The notes: generated by a model from the sequence alone, not told the origin. Numbered from the stretch's first letter, positions 21,579 through 33,907 are shown. The stretch: 64,000 nt of DNA from Mycobacterium sp. 1554424.7 (GCF_001665295.1 NZ_LZSE01000009.1:248001-312000), one strand, 5' to 3'. Program-made: numbers and translations.

Positions 21579-22247
21579 TCAGGCGGTCCGCCGGTCGATC
21601 TGCGCCCGGCGTTTCGACGCCCAGTCCTTCATCGGGAATCCGGGCTTGGCGTCACACGCCGACAGCATCAGGGCCACCCGCGGCAACACCGCCAGCCCGT
21701 AGTCACACGTCCACTTCGGGTGGGTCATGGTCCAGACCAGGACGCCGTCGTCGGTGGTGCCGAAGAAGTTGAGTCGCATCGGCGGAAACACCCCCGTGGG
21801 CGACACCCCGACGGCTTCGCCGTGGCATTTGGCTATGGCCGCGAACCCCTTCGACACCACGTCGTGGGGCTTCACGGCCTTGTCGTAGACGTCGACCGAC
21901 TCGGCGTATAGGGCCGGGCCGCCAAACCGATAGGCCGACTCGGCGTGCTCCGCGGAGCCGGGGGGCACCAGCGGAGAACCCTTGAACAGCAGCGCCGCCG
22001 AGCACTCCGGTGGCCGCGCGCTGGTGAAGTAGTTGTCGCCCACCGAAGTCGCGGCCGCCGGGCCGAAGGGGGTGGCGTCGCCGTCCGCCAAGAGCAGGTC
22101 GTGCGCCGAGATCGCCACGTGCGCGACGGCGGGGGTCCCGGGTTGGCCGGGGGCCCGCAAAGCCCTACCCGCGACCGAGGTCGCGCAACCGCTCACCATC
22201 ACCGCGGCGGCGACCAGCGCGGCAGCAGCCCCCACGTGACGCGCCAT
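21579..22247 (-). CDS. lprH: Lipoprotein LprH
   Basis: Exported lipoprotein of unknown function. The 222-residue protein has a signal peptide ending in the lipobox VSGC (Cys20), so it should be acylated and anchored outside the membrane. The rest resembles the mycobacterial sensor-domain-like fold seen in PknH-type ectodomains. Cysteines in PPECSAAL, AKCHGE, WTCDYG and SACDAK may form two disulfides. Located 18 bp after the PH-domain gene in ribA2-ribH-Rv1417-lprH order, as in M. tuberculosis (Rv1418). Confidence 0.88.
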   Translation of the reverse strand: MARHVGAAAALVAAAVMVSGCATSVAGRALRAPGQPGTPAVAHVAISAHDLLLADGDATPFGPAAATSVGDNYFTSARPPECSAALLFKGSPLVPPGSAEHAESAYRFGGPALYAESVDVYDKAVKPHDVVSKGFAAIAKCHGEAVGVSPTGVFPPMRLNFFGTTDDGVLVWTMTHPKWTCDYGLAVLPRVALMLSACDAKPGFPMKDWASKRRAQIDRRTA

Positions 22248-22265
22248 CGGGCGATGGTACAGCGC

Positions 22266-24483
<2,218 letters not shown>

Positions 24484-24839
24484 CTGTGCTGCCTTGCCTG
24501 TCGTAGGGATGCATCCAGTATGAACCACCGCGGCGCCACGGTTATTGCCACGGCTTATCCAGCGGGACACCGGACCGGTGCCCGCGACACTGCGACCGCG
24601 AACACCATCGGTCGGGCCCACATAAGACGCCCAGATATTGCATTCAAAAATGACGCACGCGTCGAATTATCTGGACAACCAATGCCCGGCGATCCGGGCA
24701 CGGACGCGCCGATTGACGTGGGCAAACGATGCCAGTCGGGGTTAAAGCATTAGTCGCGTATAAGCCCAAGCTGGGCGCAGCCTTTGAATTCAAATCGACG
24801 CCGTAATGCGTTTTGGGCAGATTCGCAAAGGGGAAATCT
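24484..24839. other. 356-bp intergenic region with divergent promoters and a hairpin
   Basis: No gene is supported between ribA2 (minus) and the small secreted protein (plus). A perfect 7-bp stem with a CGAT loop (TGCCCGG / CCGGGCA) lies at 24683-24700 without a T tract. The stretch from 24620 to 24840 is less GC-rich than the surroundings. I could not recognise an FMN riboswitch. Confidence 0.5.
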
Positions 24840-25214
24840 ATGGCCATGAACACAAACACGCAAACCAAGACATGGCGTCGCTGGTGCACCGGCGCGTTGG
24901 CGGCCGGCGGTATGGCCGCGGCCGCGCTGGGCCTGACATCCGGCACCGCGCAGGCGGCGCCCCACCCCGCACCCGTGAATCACCATCACTGGTGCCCTGG
25001 CGACCACTGGGACAACGGCTGGGGCCCGTACCAGAACTGGAACAACTGCCGTGACTGGGACGACAACTTTGGCCCGGCCGGTTGGGGACCGCCACCGCCG
25101 TGGGCGCGGCCGATGCCCCCGCCGCCGCCGTGGGCGCCGTGGGCCCAGGTCGTCTGGAATGCCCAGTTCAACGACTGGGGCTTCTGGAACGGCCCGGTCT
25201 GGACGCCGCTGTAA
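24840..25214 (+). CDS. Small secreted Trp/Pro-rich protein
   Basis: Probable exported protein of unknown function, 124 residues from ATG 24840 (AAAGGGGA 5-12 bp upstream). Signal peptide with positively charged start and Ala-rich core ends near residue 39 (GTAQAAPHP). The mature part of about 85 residues is dominated by Trp, Pro, Asn and Asp. It contains HHHWCPGDHWDNGWGPY and NWNNCRDWDD, giving two cysteines for a likely disulfide, then PPPPWA repeats. The HWCPGD-W-WG-NW-C-DW pattern recurs in small mycobacterial secreted proteins. It converges on ribC, sharing a terminator hairpin. Confidence 0.78.
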   Translation: MAMNTNTQTKTWRRWCTGALAAGGMAAAALGLTSGTAQAAPHPAPVNHHHWCPGDHWDNGWGPYQNWNNCRDWDDNFGPAGWGPPPPWARPMPPPPPWAPWAQVVWNAQFNDWGFWNGPVWTPL

Positions 25215-25247
25215 CCCGGCGAACCACCAGCTGATCTGAAATACAGG

Positions 25248-25282
25248 CCGCTGACGACGGCGAACACCGCCGTTGTCAGCGG
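25248..25282. terminator. Bidirectional hairpin terminator overlapping the ribC stop
   Basis: Fifteen-bp stem with one G-T type mismatch (CCGCTGACGACGGCG / CGCCGTTGTCAGCGG) around a short AACAC-type loop, followed by TTTGCTTTC on the plus strand. The ribC stop codon (25276-25278) lies inside the right arm. Confidence 0.75.
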
Positions 25283-25881
25283 TTTGCTTTCATCAGCCGC
25301 TCAACGTATTTGGCGATGACGTCGACCTCGAGGTTTACCTGAGTTCCGACGGGCGCACGGCCGAGTGTGGTCAGTTCGCGCGTCGTCGGGATCAGCGAGA
25401 CCTCGAACCAGTCCCGAGGCTGGCAGCCGAGCCCGGACACCGTCAGGGAGATCCCGTCGACGGTGATCGAGCCCTTCTCGACGACGTAGCGGGCCACCGC
25501 CGGGGGCACCTCGATCCGCACGACCTCCCAATTCTCGGAGGGCGCGCGGGCCACGATGTGGCCGGTGCCGTCGACGTGCCCCTGCACGATGTGCCCGCCG
25601 AGCCGGCTGTTGACGGCCGCGGCGCGCTCAAGATTCACCCGGCTGCCGACCTGCAGCTCGCCGAGGTTGGACCGGCTCAGGGTCTCGCCCATCACGTCGG
25701 CGGTGAAGCGGCCGTCGGGCAGCAGTTCGGCGACCGTGAGGCACACCCCGTTGACGGCGATCGAATCGCCGTGCCCGGCATCGCCGGTCACCACCGGCCC
25801 GCGGATGGTTAGCCGCGCGGCATCGTCGAGGATGTCGCGGCCGGTCACCTCCCCGAGCTCCTCGACAATTCCGGTGAACAT
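25276..25881 (-). CDS. ribC: Riboflavin synthase alpha chain
   Basis: Dismutates two 6,7-dimethyl-8-ribityllumazine molecules to riboflavin, the last step. 201 residues, starting [10 protein letters not shown] as nearly all members do. Two internally similar halves are visible ([10 protein letters not shown] at about 45-54 and [14 protein letters not shown] at about 140-153), as expected for the duplicated fold. It stands alone between lprG (divergent) and the small secreted protein (convergent), near but not inside the other rib runs. Same place as Rv1412. Confidence 0.97.
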   Translation of the reverse strand: MFTGIVEELGEVTGRDILDDAARLTIRGPVVTGDAGHGDSIAVNGVCLTVAELLPDGRFTADVMGETLSRSNLGELQVGSRVNLERAAAVNSRLGGHIVQGHVDGTGHIVARAPSENWEVVRIEVPPAVARYVVEKGSITVDGISLTVSGLGCQPRDWFEVSLIPTTRELTTLGRAPVGTQVNLEVDVIAKYVERLMKANR

Positions 25882-25956
25882 TGCACCAGGTTAACGGGCG
25901 AAACAGCGGCCGAGCGGCCCCGGCGTTTCCAGAGCCGGTCACGGGCACCCTCTACG

Positions 25957-26673
25957 ATGCAGGGTATGCCGACTCGCCACCGTCTATTGGCCGTCCTCGC
26001 TTCCCTGACTCTCACCTCCGCCTTGATCGCCGGATGCTCGTCGGGCCCGAAGGTGAGCGGCGGGCCGCTCCCCGACGCCACGAACCTGGTCAAGCAATCC
26101 GCTGCCACCACCAAGAACGTCAAGAGCGCTCACCTCGTGATCAAGGTGAACGGCAAGATTCCGGGGTTGCCCATCAAGGTGCTGACGGGTGACCTCACCA
26201 ACGCACCGGCCACCGCCGCGTCCGGAAACGCCACGCTCACCGTCGGGGGGTCTGACCTCCAAGCCGACTTCGTCGTCGTCGACGGCGACCTGTACGCGAC
26301 CCTCACGCCGAACAAGTGGAGCGACTTCGGGAAGGCCTCCGACATCTACGACGTCTCGGTGATCCTGAACCCGGATACCGGCCTGGCCAACGCGCTGAAC
26401 AGCTTCACCAATGCCAAGGCCGAGGGGCGCGACAACATCAACGGCCAAGAGGCGGTCAAGATCAGCGGCAACTTCTCCGCGGACGCGGTGAACAAGCTGG
26501 TTCCGCAGTTCACCGCGTCGGCGCAGGTGCCGGGCACCCTGTGGATCCAGGAGAACGGCGACCACCAGCTGGTGCAGGCCAGCCTGGAAAAGAGCTCGGG
26601 CAACACCCTGCAGATGACCATGTCCAACTGGGGCGCGCCGGTCACCGTCACCAAGCCCCCGGTGGCCTCATGA
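25957..26673 (+). CDS. lprG: Lipoprotein LprG, lipid carrier
   Basis: Cell-envelope lipoprotein that binds triacylated lipids (glycolipids, triacylglycerides) and acts with the P55 pump. The 238-residue protein has a signal peptide and lipobox LIAGC (Cys27), then [10 protein letters not shown] and [13 protein letters not shown]. The LppX/LprAFG-family block [15 protein letters not shown] is present. ATG 25957 is taken as start; ATG 25966, three codons in, is equally possible. The stop overlaps the P55 start (ATGA). Order lprG-P55 equals Rv1411c-Rv1410c. Confidence 0.95.
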   Translation: MQGMPTRHRLLAVLASLTLTSALIAGCSSGPKVSGGPLPDATNLVKQSAATTKNVKSAHLVIKVNGKIPGLPIKVLTGDLTNAPATAASGNATLTVGGSDLQADFVVVDGDLYATLTPNKWSDFGKASDIYDVSVILNPDTGLANALNSFTNAKAEGRDNINGQEAVKISGNFSADAVNKLVPQFTASAQVPGTLWIQENGDHQLVQASLEKSSGNTLQMTMSNWGAPVTVTKPPVAS

Positions 26674-28232
26674 GCGCTCGGGCGGGACGCCGCGTCGCGA
26701 TCAGCGCCGGCAGCCTTGCGGTACTGCTGGGGGCCCTCGACACCTACGTCGTGGTCACCATCATGCGCGACATCATGGGTGACGTCGGGATCCCGGTTAA
26801 CCAGCTGCAACGGATCACCTGGATCGTGACGATGTACCTGCTGGGCTACATCGCGGCGATGCCGCTGCTGGGCCGGGCCTCGGACCGGTTCGGCCGCAAG
26901 CTGCTGCTGCAGGTCGCCCTCGGCCTGTTCATCGTGGGGTCGGTGGTCACCGCGCTGGCCGGTCAGTTCGGCGACTTCCACATGCTGATCGCCGGCCGGA
27001 CCATCCAGGGTGTGGCCAGCGGCGCGCTGCTGCCGGTCACCCTCGCGCTGGGCGCCGACCTGTGGTCGCAGCGCAACCGCGCCGGCGTGCTGGGCGGCAT
27101 CGGCGCCGCGCAGGAGCTCGGCAGCGTGCTGGGCCCGCTGTACGGCATCTTCATCGTCTTTTTGTTCCACGACTGGCGATACGTGTTCTGGATCAACGTC
27201 CCGCTGACGCTGATCGCGATGGTGATGATCCAGTTCAGCCTGCCGTCGCGGGACCGCACCGAGGCGCCGGAACGCATCGACCTGGTCGGTGGCCTGCTGC
27301 TGGCCGTCGCGCTGGGGCTCGCCGTGATCGGCCTGTACAACCCCAACCCCGACGGCAAGCAGGTCCTGCCGAGCTACGGGTTGCCGTTGGTGATCGGCGC
27401 GATCGTCGCCGCGGTGGCCTTCGTGGTGTGGGAGCGGTTCTCGCGCACCCGGCTGATCGACCCGGCCGGAGTGCACTTCCGGCCCTTCCTCGCCGCGCTG
27501 GGCTCCTCGCTGGCGGCGGGCGCGGCGCTGATGGTGACGCTGGTCGACGTGGAGCTGTTCGGGCAGGGCGTGCTGCAGATGAACCAGAACCAGGCGGCCG
27601 GGCTGCTGCTGTGGTTTTTGATCGCGCTGCCGATCGGCGCGGTGCTGGGCGGCTGGATCGCCACCCGCATCGGCGACCGGATCATGATCTTCGTCGGGCT
27701 GCTCATCGCCGCCTACGGGTACTGGCTGATCCATTACTGGCGCGAAGACATCTTGGGGCACAAGGTCAATGTCTTCGGGTTGTTCACCGTGCCGACGATC
27801 CACGCCAACCTGTTGGTGGCCGGCCTCGGCCTCGGCCTGGTGATCGGGCCGCTGTCGTCGGCGGCCCTGCGGGTGGTCCCGGCCGCGCAACACGGCATCG
27901 CCTCGGCGGCGGTGGTGGTGGCCCGCATGACGGGCATGCTGATCGGCGTCGCCGCGCTGACGGCCTGGGGCTTCTATCGGTTCAACCAGATCGTCGCGGG
28001 GTTGACCGCGGCGATCCCGCCGGACGCCAGCCTGCTGGAGCGCGTCCTCGCCCAGGGCACGATGTACATCAAGGCCTTCGCGGCGATGTACGGCGACATC
28101 TTCATGGTCACCGTCGGCATCTGTGTGGTGGGCGCGCTGCTGGGCCTCCTGGTCAGCGGCCGCAAGGAACACGCCGAAGAACCGGAAGTCACCGAGGAGC
28201 CGGCCGAAATCAACCCGGCGCCCACCCCCTGA
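26670..28232 (+). CDS. MFS efflux pump P55
   Basis: Fourteen-helix major-facilitator transporter. In M. tuberculosis P55 (Rv1410c) works with LprG in moving triacylglycerides and in tolerance to several drugs. 520 residues from ATG 26670, overlapping lprG by 4 bp. Motif A reads [12 protein letters not shown] at about residues 70-81, and the [14 protein letters not shown] motif-C region is near 148. A charged C-terminal tail ([11 protein letters not shown]) ends the protein. Its stop is one base from the convergent ribG stop. Confidence 0.94.
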   Translation: MSARAGRRVAISAGSLAVLLGALDTYVVVTIMRDIMGDVGIPVNQLQRITWIVTMYLLGYIAAMPLLGRASDRFGRKLLLQVALGLFIVGSVVTALAGQFGDFHMLIAGRTIQGVASGALLPVTLALGADLWSQRNRAGVLGGIGAAQELGSVLGPLYGIFIVFLFHDWRYVFWINVPLTLIAMVMIQFSLPSRDRTEAPERIDLVGGLLLAVALGLAVIGLYNPNPDGKQVLPSYGLPLVIGAIVAAVAFVVWERFSRTRLIDPAGVHFRPFLAALGSSLAAGAALMVTLVDVELFGQGVLQMNQNQAAGLLLWFLIALPIGAVLGGWIATRIGDRIMIFVGLLIAAYGYWLIHYWREDILGHKVNVFGLFTVPTIHANLLVAGLGLGLVIGPLSSAALRVVPAAQHGIASAAVVVARMTGMLIGVAALTAWGFYRFNQIVAGLTAAIPPDASLLERVLAQGTMYIKAFAAMYGDIFMVTVGICVVGALLGLLVSGRKEHAEEPEVTEEPAEINPAPTP

Positions 28233-28233
28233 G

Positions 28234-29262
28234 CTAGCCGCCCTGCGGCACCAGGCTGAGCACCAGATCCGGGCCGGCCCGGTCGATCCCGTCGAACTGC
28301 CAGCGCAGCGCGCGGGCGATGGTGGGCACCCCGACGTCGTCGACGGCGGTGATCGGGCCGCCCACCAGCATGGGCGCCATATAGGCCAGGATGCGGTTGA
28401 TGGCCCCGGCGCGCAGGAAGGCGCCGGCGAGCGTCGGGCCGCCCTCCAGCAACACGTCGGTGCGGTCCGACAGCGCCTTGATGACCTCCATGGGGTCGTG
28501 CGTGCGAATCACCATGGTGCGCGAATCGTCGTTGAGAACCTTTGCGTCGCCGGGTATTTCGCGCATGCCCACCACCACACGCAACGGTTGGCGGTTGGCC
28601 AGCGAGCCATCGGCCAGCCGGGCGGTCAGCGCCGGATCGTCGGCCAGCACGGTGCCGGTGCCGACCACGATCGCGTCGGCGATGGCGCGCCGGCGGTGCA
28701 GGTCCAACCGGGAGGCCTCGCTGGAGATCCACTGGCTGGTGCCATCGGCGGCGGCGCTGCGGCCGTCGACGCTGCTGGCGTACTTCCACGTCACGTGCGG
28801 CAGCCCGGTGCGCACCTTGTGCAGCCACTCGCGCAGCGGCCCGGCGGCCACCTGGTCCGCCAGCACGCCCGACCGCACCTGCACGCCCGCGGCCTGCAGC
28901 CGGCCCGCGCCCCCGCCCGCGATCGCGTTCGGGTCGCCGACGGCATAGATCACCGTGCCCACCCGGGCCTCGATCAGGGCGTTGACGCACGGCGGCGTCT
29001 TGCCGTAGTGGTTGCACGGCTCGAGGGTGACGAACGCGATGCCGCCGGCGGCCAGGCCACCGGCCCGCCGCAACGCCAGCACCTCGGCGTGGTCGCCGCC
29101 GGCGGGCTCGGTGGCGCCGACGCCGACGACGTGGCCCTCGGGGTCGACGATCACGCATCCGACCGGCGGATTCGGGTAGGTGGCGCCCTTGACCTGGTAG
29201 GAGTGCTCGATCGCCAGGCGCATGGCCGCGTCGAGGCTGTCGACCGACTGGGGCTGGTTCAT
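28234..29262 (-). CDS. ribG: Bifunctional riboflavin deaminase/reductase RibG (RibD)
   Basis: Deaminates the pyrimidine ring, then reduces the ribosyl side chain in riboflavin synthesis. 342 residues from ATG 29262, which overlaps the rpe stop by 4 bp. The N-terminal deaminase domain has its zinc site in [10 protein letters not shown] and [15 protein letters not shown] (about residues 45-85). The C-terminal reductase domain (about 145-335) contains [12 protein letters not shown] and [12 protein letters not shown]. It is last in the fmt-fmu-rpe-ribG run. Confidence 0.96.
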   Translation of the reverse strand: MNQPQSVDSLDAAMRLAIEHSYQVKGATYPNPPVGCVIVDPEGHVVGVGATEPAGGDHAEVLALRRAGGLAAGGIAFVTLEPCNHYGKTPPCVNALIEARVGTVIYAVGDPNAIAGGGAGRLQAAGVQVRSGVLADQVAAGPLREWLHKVRTGLPHVTWKYASSVDGRSAAADGTSQWISSEASRLDLHRRRAIADAIVVGTGTVLADDPALTARLADGSLANRQPLRVVVGMREIPGDAKVLNDDSRTMVIRTHDPMEVIKALSDRTDVLLEGGPTLAGAFLRAGAINRILAYMAPMLVGGPITAVDDVGVPTIARALRWQFDGIDRAGPDLVLSLVPQGG

Positions 29263-29948
29263 GCGCGCAGGTGCGCTGACGCGGCCGCGGCCTGTCGCCG
29301 CAGCGCCTCGACCGCGGCCTCCGGGTCGGCCGCCCCGTACACCGCCGACCCCGCGACGAAGCAGTCGACGCCGGCTTCGGCGGCCTGCTCGATGGTGTCC
29401 TCGTTGATGCCGCCGTCGATCTCGACCAGGATCGTCAACTCCCCGGCCTCGATCAGCTTGCGCGCCGCGCGGACCTTCCCGAGCACCTCGGGGATGAACT
29501 TCTGGCCGCCGAAACCCGGCTCGACCGACATGATCAGCAGGGTGTCGAAGTGGGGCAGGATCTCCAGGTAGGGCTCCAGCGGGGTGCCCGGTTTCACGCT
29601 GATGCCGGCCTTGGCGCCGGCGGCGCGGATGTCGCGGGCCACCCCCACCGGATTGTCGGTGGCCTCGGCGTGGAAGGTGACGTTGTAGGCGCCCGCCTCG
29701 GCGTAGGGCGGCGCCCACCGATCCGGATCTTCGATCATCAGATGGCAATCCATCGGGATGGTGGTGGTTTTCAGCATGGCCTCCACCACGGGCAGCCCGA
29801 TAGTCAGGTTCGGCACGAAGTGGTTGTCCATGACGTCGACATGCAGCCAGTCGGCGCCGCGCACGGCGGCCGTTTCGTCGGCGAGTCGGGCGAAATCGGC
29901 GGCGAGGATCGACGGGGCGATCAGCGCTTTACCGCTATTGCCGGGCAT
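29259..29948 (-). CDS. rpe: Ribulose-phosphate 3-epimerase
   Basis: Interconverts ribulose 5-phosphate and xylulose 5-phosphate in the pentose phosphate pathway; ribulose 5-phosphate is also a riboflavin precursor, which fits the link to ribG. 229 residues from ATG 29948 ([19 protein letters not shown]); ATG 29978, ten codons upstream with GTGAGG before it, is a plausible alternative. Motifs: [15 protein letters not shown] (metal-binding His/Asp), [21 protein letters not shown] and VEIDGGIN. Typical MDGHFVPN has Asn here in place of Gly. Confidence 0.95.
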   Translation of the reverse strand: MPGNSGKALIAPSILAADFARLADETAAVRGADWLHVDVMDNHFVPNLTIGLPVVEAMLKTTTIPMDCHLMIEDPDRWAPPYAEAGAYNVTFHAEATDNPVGVARDIRAAGAKAGISVKPGTPLEPYLEILPHFDTLLIMSVEPGFGGQKFIPEVLGKVRAARKLIEAGELTILVEIDGGINEDTIEQAAEAGVDCFVAGSAVYGAADPEAAVEALRRQAAAASAHLRA

Positions 29949-29985
29949 GTGCGCCACATTACTGAGCCGGGCGGCCATCCTCACT

Positions 29986-31353
29986 TCAGGCGCGGCGCAG
30001 CGCGGCGGCGAACATCGCGTCGGTGCCGTGCCGGTGCGGCCACAGCTGCACCGAGCTTGCCTCCCCCAACTCGGTGACGGGCTCGAACAGCGGCCGGGTG
30101 TCCAGCGCGGACACCGGATGACGGCGCAGCGCGTCGCCGACCACCCCAACCGTTTCCGCCAGGTGCGGCGAACACGTCGCGTACAGCACCACGCCGCCCG
30201 GCCGGGTCAGCGCGATCGCGGCGGCCAGCAGCTCGCGTTGCAGCTTGGCCAGCGCCGGCACGTCGGCGGGCCGGCGCCGCCACCGGGCCTCCGGGCGGCG
30301 CCGCAACGCGCCCAGCCCGGTGCACGGCGCGTCGACGAGCACGCGGTCGAAGCCGGGCTCGAGCCCGCTCTCCCGCCCGTCCACCCGCAGCACGTCGACC
30401 GGCAGCCCGCGGGTGTTCTCCTCGACCAGCTCGGCGCGACGCGACGACGGCTCCACCGCCGTGACGCGCGCCCCGGACTGGAAGCCCAGGGCGGCCAGCA
30501 GCGCAGTCTTGCCGCCCGGCCCGGCGCACAGGTCCAGCCACCGGCCGGTGTCGCCGTCGACCGGCGCCAGCGTCAGCGCCCGCGCCACGAGCTGGCTGCC
30601 TTCGTCCTGGACCAGCGCGGCGCCGTCGCGCACCGGCGCCAGTCGCCCGGGGTCCCCGCCCGGCAGGTACACCGCGTACGGCGAGTACCGGCCGACGCTG
30701 CCACCCACCGCCTCGGCCAGCTCGGCGGCGGTCAGCACCCCGGGCCGGGCCGCCAGGTGCACCTGGGGCCGCGCGTCGTCGCTGGCCAGCACCGCGTCGA
30801 GCTCGGTCGCGGCCGCACCCAGCGCGTCGGCGAAGGCCTGCGCGATCCAGCGCGGGTGTGCGTGCACGAACGCGGCGTGCCCGACCGGATCCCGCGACGG
30901 GTCGGGGGCCAGCTCGTCGACCCACGACTTCTCGTCCCGGGCGGCGATGGTGCGCAGCACGCCGTTGACGAATCCCGCTCGGGCGGAATCGAATTCGATG
31001 CCGGCCTGATCGACCGTGGTGGAAAGCGCGGCGTGCGCGTCGACCCGGGTGCGCAGCAACTGGTACGCGCCGAGGCGGAGCAGGTCCAGCAGCACCGGGT
31101 CGATGGCCTCCGGCGCCCGTCCGGCGGCCGCGCCGATGACCGCGTCGAGCAGGCCCCGGGTGCGGCAGGTGCCGTAGGTCAGCTCGGTGGCGAAAGCGGC
31201 GTCGCGGCCGGTGATTCCGCGTTGGCGCAGCAGCGCGGGCAGGGCCAGGTTGGCGTAGGCGTCGCGCTCGCTGACGGCCCGAAGCACCTCGAACGCGGCG
31301 GCGCGCGCGGGATCCAGCGGCCGGCGCCTCCGCGCGCCGCCCCGGTTGCTCAT
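29986..31353 (-). CDS. fmu: rRNA cytosine-5 methyltransferase, RsmB/Fmu family
   Basis: SAM-dependent m5C methyltransferase of 16S rRNA. It is 455 residues from ATG 31353 ([15 protein letters not shown]), which overlaps the fmt stop by 4 bp. An N-terminal NusB-like domain (20-150) is followed by the Rossmann methyltransferase domain (about 160-450). That domain has SAM motif [17 protein letters not shown] near 245, the cysteine motif [15 protein letters not shown] near 325, and the catalytic ATCSPHLAE near 388. Same position as Rv1407. Confidence 0.95.
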   Translation of the reverse strand: MSNRGGARRRRPLDPARAAAFEVLRAVSERDAYANLALPALLRQRGITGRDAAFATELTYGTCRTRGLLDAVIGAAAGRAPEAIDPVLLDLLRLGAYQLLRTRVDAHAALSTTVDQAGIEFDSARAGFVNGVLRTIAARDEKSWVDELAPDPSRDPVGHAAFVHAHPRWIAQAFADALGAAATELDAVLASDDARPQVHLAARPGVLTAAELAEAVGGSVGRYSPYAVYLPGGDPGRLAPVRDGAALVQDEGSQLVARALTLAPVDGDTGRWLDLCAGPGGKTALLAALGFQSGARVTAVEPSSRRAELVEENTRGLPVDVLRVDGRESGLEPGFDRVLVDAPCTGLGALRRRPEARWRRRPADVPALAKLQRELLAAAIALTRPGGVVLYATCSPHLAETVGVVGDALRRHPVSALDTRPLFEPVTELGEASSVQLWPHRHGTDAMFAAALRRA

Positions 31354-32288
31354 GACGCCCGCGCGGCGGCGTCGAGGCGGGCGCCGCGCGCCCAGTCGAC
31401 GGCGTTCATGAACTTTTTGCCGGGCGGCTGAATCTGGCCCAGCCGCACCGGTTCCGAGCCGGTGCCGATCCACACGTTCTTGCGGTCCGCGTGAATGACG
31501 CCGGGCGGCAGTAGTTTTGGGGCCGTTGGGCCCGAGTCGATCTGCACGGGACCGATCTTGATCCGCAGGTCGCCGACGAGCGTCCAGGCGCCCGGGTTGG
31601 GCGTGACGGCGCGGATCCGGCGCTCCACCACCGGCGCCGGCAGCTCCCAGCGCACCCGGGCGGACTCGACGGTGATCTTCGGCGCCATGCTGACGCCGTC
31701 GGCGGGCTGCGGCCGCGGCGTCAGCGTCCCGTCGGCTATGCCGTCCAGCGTGGCCGTCAACAACGCGGCCCCCGAAAGGGCAAGGCGCTCAAGCAGATCG
31801 CCCGCCGTGTCGGTCGGCCGGATCGTCTCGGTGACGACCCCGTACACCGGTCCGGAGTCCAGGCTCGGCTCGATTCGGAAGGTGGTCGCCCCGGTGATGG
31901 CGTCCCCCGCGGCGATCGCGGCCTGCACCGGAGCGGCGCCGCGCCAGGCCGGCAGCAGCGAGAAGTGCAGGTTGATCCAGCCGCGCGGCGGAACCGCGAG
32001 CAACTCGTCGCGCAGCAGCGCGCCGTAGGCCACCACCGGGCAGCAGTCCGGCGCCAGCTCCGACAGCTCGGCGACGAACTCCGGCGAGTTGGGCCGCGCC
32101 GGCCGCAGCACGGGGATGCCGCGGTCGAGCGCCTCGCGGGCGACCGGCGACGGCTGCGGCTTGCCGTGCCGGCCTACGGCGGCGTCGGGCCGGGTCAGCA
32201 CCGCGACCACCTCGTGCCGGGGCGAGTCGACGAGGCGGCGCAGCGAGGGCAGGGCGGGTTCGGGAGTGCCGGCGAAGACGAGGCGCAC
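31350..32288 (-). CDS. fmt: Methionyl-tRNA formyltransferase
   Basis: Formylates initiator Met-tRNA. 312 residues from GTG 32288 ([18 protein letters not shown]), the length of the M. tuberculosis protein; upstream ATG 32327 adds 13 unrelated residues. Motifs: formyl-donor loop [15 protein letters not shown] near 110, and the catalytic region with [11 protein letters not shown] near 150. The C-terminal tRNA-binding domain (about 205-312) has [13 protein letters not shown]. First gene of fmt-fmu-rpe-ribG; its promoter lies in the region shared with the divergent methyltransferase gene. Confidence 0.97.
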   Translation of the reverse strand: MRLVFAGTPEPALPSLRRLVDSPRHEVVAVLTRPDAAVGRHGKPQPSPVAREALDRGIPVLRPARPNSPEFVAELSELAPDCCPVVAYGALLRDELLAVPPRGWINLHFSLLPAWRGAAPVQAAIAAGDAITGATTFRIEPSLDSGPVYGVVTETIRPTDTAGDLLERLALSGAALLTATLDGIADGTLTPRPQPADGVSMAPKITVESARVRWELPAPVVERRIRAVTPNPGAWTLVGDLRIKIGPVQIDSGPTAPKLLPPGVIHADRKNVWIGTGSEPVRLGQIQPPGKKFMNAVDWARGARLDAAARAS

Positions 32289-32299
32289 GGGCACAAGTC

Positions 32300-32383
32300 T
32301 AGGAAGCACCGGATCTCCGCAGGACACGCCCAGGTTTCACACAGTTGAGTCAGTATATTGTTTCCTATTGCTATTATTTCTAG
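32300..32383. promoter_or_regulatory. AT-rich fmt/methyltransferase promoter with TAGGAAG...TTTCCTA elements
   Basis: TAGGAAG at 32300-32306 is inverted as TTTCCTA at 32361-32367, followed by TTTCTAG at 32377-32383. The stretch 32350-32385 is AT-rich against the local background. The same inverted pair appears in the marR promoter (33822-33870), so these are candidate MarR operators. Inference from two sites only. Confidence 0.4.
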
Positions 32384-32435
32384 CGGTAAGAGTCAACGAC
32401 TGCCCCTGCCGCCCCCGCGACCCTGAGGAGCTCCG

Positions 32436-33263
32436 ATGACTCTCGACACCGTCGACGCCAACACCCCCGACGACCTTGCCGCCGCACATCGCGTGATGTG
32501 GGCGCTCGGTGACTACGCCCTGATGGCCGAGGAGGTGATGGCCCCGCTGGGCCCGGTCCTGGTCGCCGCGACGGGCATCGGCCCGGGCACGCGGGTGCTT
32601 GACGTCGCCGCCGGCTCGGGCAACATCTCGCTTCCCGCCGCCGCGACCGGCGCCGACGTCGTCTCCACCGACCTCACGCCCGAACTGCTGCGGCGGTCCC
32701 AGGCGCGGGCGGCGACGCGCGGGCTGACGCTCGATTACCGGGAGGCCAACGCGCACGCGCTGCCGTTCGGCGACGGCGAGTTCGACACCGTGATCTCGGC
32801 GATCGGCGTGCAGTTCGCGCCCGACCACCGGCGCGCCGCCGACGAGCTGGTGCGGGTCTGCCGGCCTGGCGGGACGATCGGCGTGATCAGCTGGACCGCC
32901 GAGGGCTTCTTCGGCCGGATGCTGGCCACCATCAGGCCGTACCGGCCCAGCCTGTCGCCGGCGGTGCCCCCGGCGGCGCTGTGGGGCCGTGAGGGCTACG
33001 TGACCGGGCTGCTCGGCGACCGGGTCGGCCACGTCGCCCTGCTGCGGCGCAATCTCCGGGTGCATCGCTTCGACGGCCCCGAGGCCGTCCACGCCTACTT
33101 CAAGCACCACTACGGGCCCACGATCGAGGCGTACGCGAACATCGGCCACAACCGGGTGCTGGCCGCCGAGCTCGACGCCCAGCTCGTGGAACTCGCCGGC
33201 CGGTACCTGGCCGACGGCGCCATGCGGTGGGAGTACCTGCTGGTGACGGCCGAAAGGCGGTGA
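32436..33263 (+). CDS. SAM-dependent methyltransferase (Rv1405c-like)
   Basis: Class I methyltransferase of unknown substrate. The 275-residue protein has SAM motif I VLDVAAGSGNISLPAA at about residues 50-65, motif II VVSTDLTPELL near 73, and EANAHALPFGDGEFDTVIS (motif III/IV) near 105. The C-terminal third is a variable cap. It converges on a marR gene; in M. tuberculosis the MarR protein Rv1404 represses Rv1405c and relieves it in acid, and the methyltransferase is virulence-linked. GAGGAG lies 8 bp before the ATG. Confidence 0.9.
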   Translation: MTLDTVDANTPDDLAAAHRVMWALGDYALMAEEVMAPLGPVLVAATGIGPGTRVLDVAAGSGNISLPAAATGADVVSTDLTPELLRRSQARAATRGLTLDYREANAHALPFGDGEFDTVISAIGVQFAPDHRRAADELVRVCRPGGTIGVISWTAEGFFGRMLATIRPYRPSLSPAVPPAALWGREGYVTGLLGDRVGHVALLRRNLRVHRFDGPEAVHAYFKHHYGPTIEAYANIGHNRVLAAELDAQLVELAGRYLADGAMRWEYLLVTAERR

Positions 33264-33269
33264 GCCAGG

Positions 33270-33755
33270 CTACAAGTCGAGGTCGGCGTCCACATGGACG
33301 TCGGGCTCGCCGCCCGCGGCGGTGAAGGCGGTCAGGGCACGCACCAGCCCGTGGCGCTCCGGCGGCGGCATCTTCTCCACGATGGCGGCGATCTCGGCGC
33401 GCCGGTACGCGGTGACCCGGCGGACGACCTCGCGGCCGCGCTTGGTCAGGGCGGCGAGCAGCTCGCGACGGGACGTGGGGTGCGGCAGCCGGTCGATCAG
33501 CCCGGCGGCGACCAGGCGGTCGACCATCCGGCCGGTGGCCGAGGGTTGCACGCCCAGGAGGCTGGCCAGCGTGGCCAGGTTGACCGGGCCCCGATTGGAC
33601 AGAATCACCAGGGTCCGGAACTGCGGAATGGTGATGGTCTCGTCGACCTGGCTGATCGAGCGCGCCGAGATGGCTACCAGCAGACGGGATGCCGTCAGCA
33701 ACGCGTCGGTGATCACATCCAAAGACTCGTCGGCTTGCGTCGCGTCCGCCGCCAT
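33270..33755 (-). CDS. MarR-family transcriptional regulator (Rv1404-like)
   Basis: Dimeric winged-helix repressor. 161 residues from ATG 33755, preceded by GGAAGGGGG; an upstream in-frame start at 33806 is less likely. The HTH comprises LATLASLLGVQPSATGRMVDRLVAAGLIDR (residues 59-88), followed by the wing RLPHPTSRRELLAALT. Its 6-bp convergent spacing from the methyltransferase gene matches Rv1404/Rv1405c, and the upstream region carries elements similar to those before that target gene, suggesting autoregulation. Confidence 0.92.
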   Translation of the reverse strand: MAADATQADESLDVITDALLTASRLLVAISARSISQVDETITIPQFRTLVILSNRGPVNLATLASLLGVQPSATGRMVDRLVAAGLIDRLPHPTSRRELLAALTKRGREVVRRVTAYRRAEIAAIVEKMPPPERHGLVRALTAFTAAGGEPDVHVDADLDL

Positions 33756-33821
33756 GGCGCGCCCCCTTCCGGGCCTTTTCAGGCCTTTTCCCCGCCCCCC
33801 GAGCAACCGCGGGCTAAAGAG

Positions 33822-33870
33822 TAGGAAGTGTAACAGCCTTCTAATATCGAGATCAGGGATTATTTCCTAG
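33822..33870. promoter_or_regulatory. marR promoter region with TAGGAAG...TTTCCTAG inverted elements
   Basis: TAGGAAG at 33822-33828 is mirrored by TTTCCTAG at 33863-33870, with CTTCTA at 33838-33843 also resembling a half site. Lies 67-115 bp upstream of marR in an AT-rich stretch. Shares the half sites with the methyltransferase promoter. Confidence 0.4.
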
Positions 33871-33907
33871 ACATACTATCGCCACAGGGAAGCATTCGCC
33901 CAGGCGG

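Noticed and set aside
24484-24839. Possible FMN riboswitch upstream of ribA2
   Set aside because: None of the conserved RFN segments could be matched on either strand; only a simple hairpin is present.
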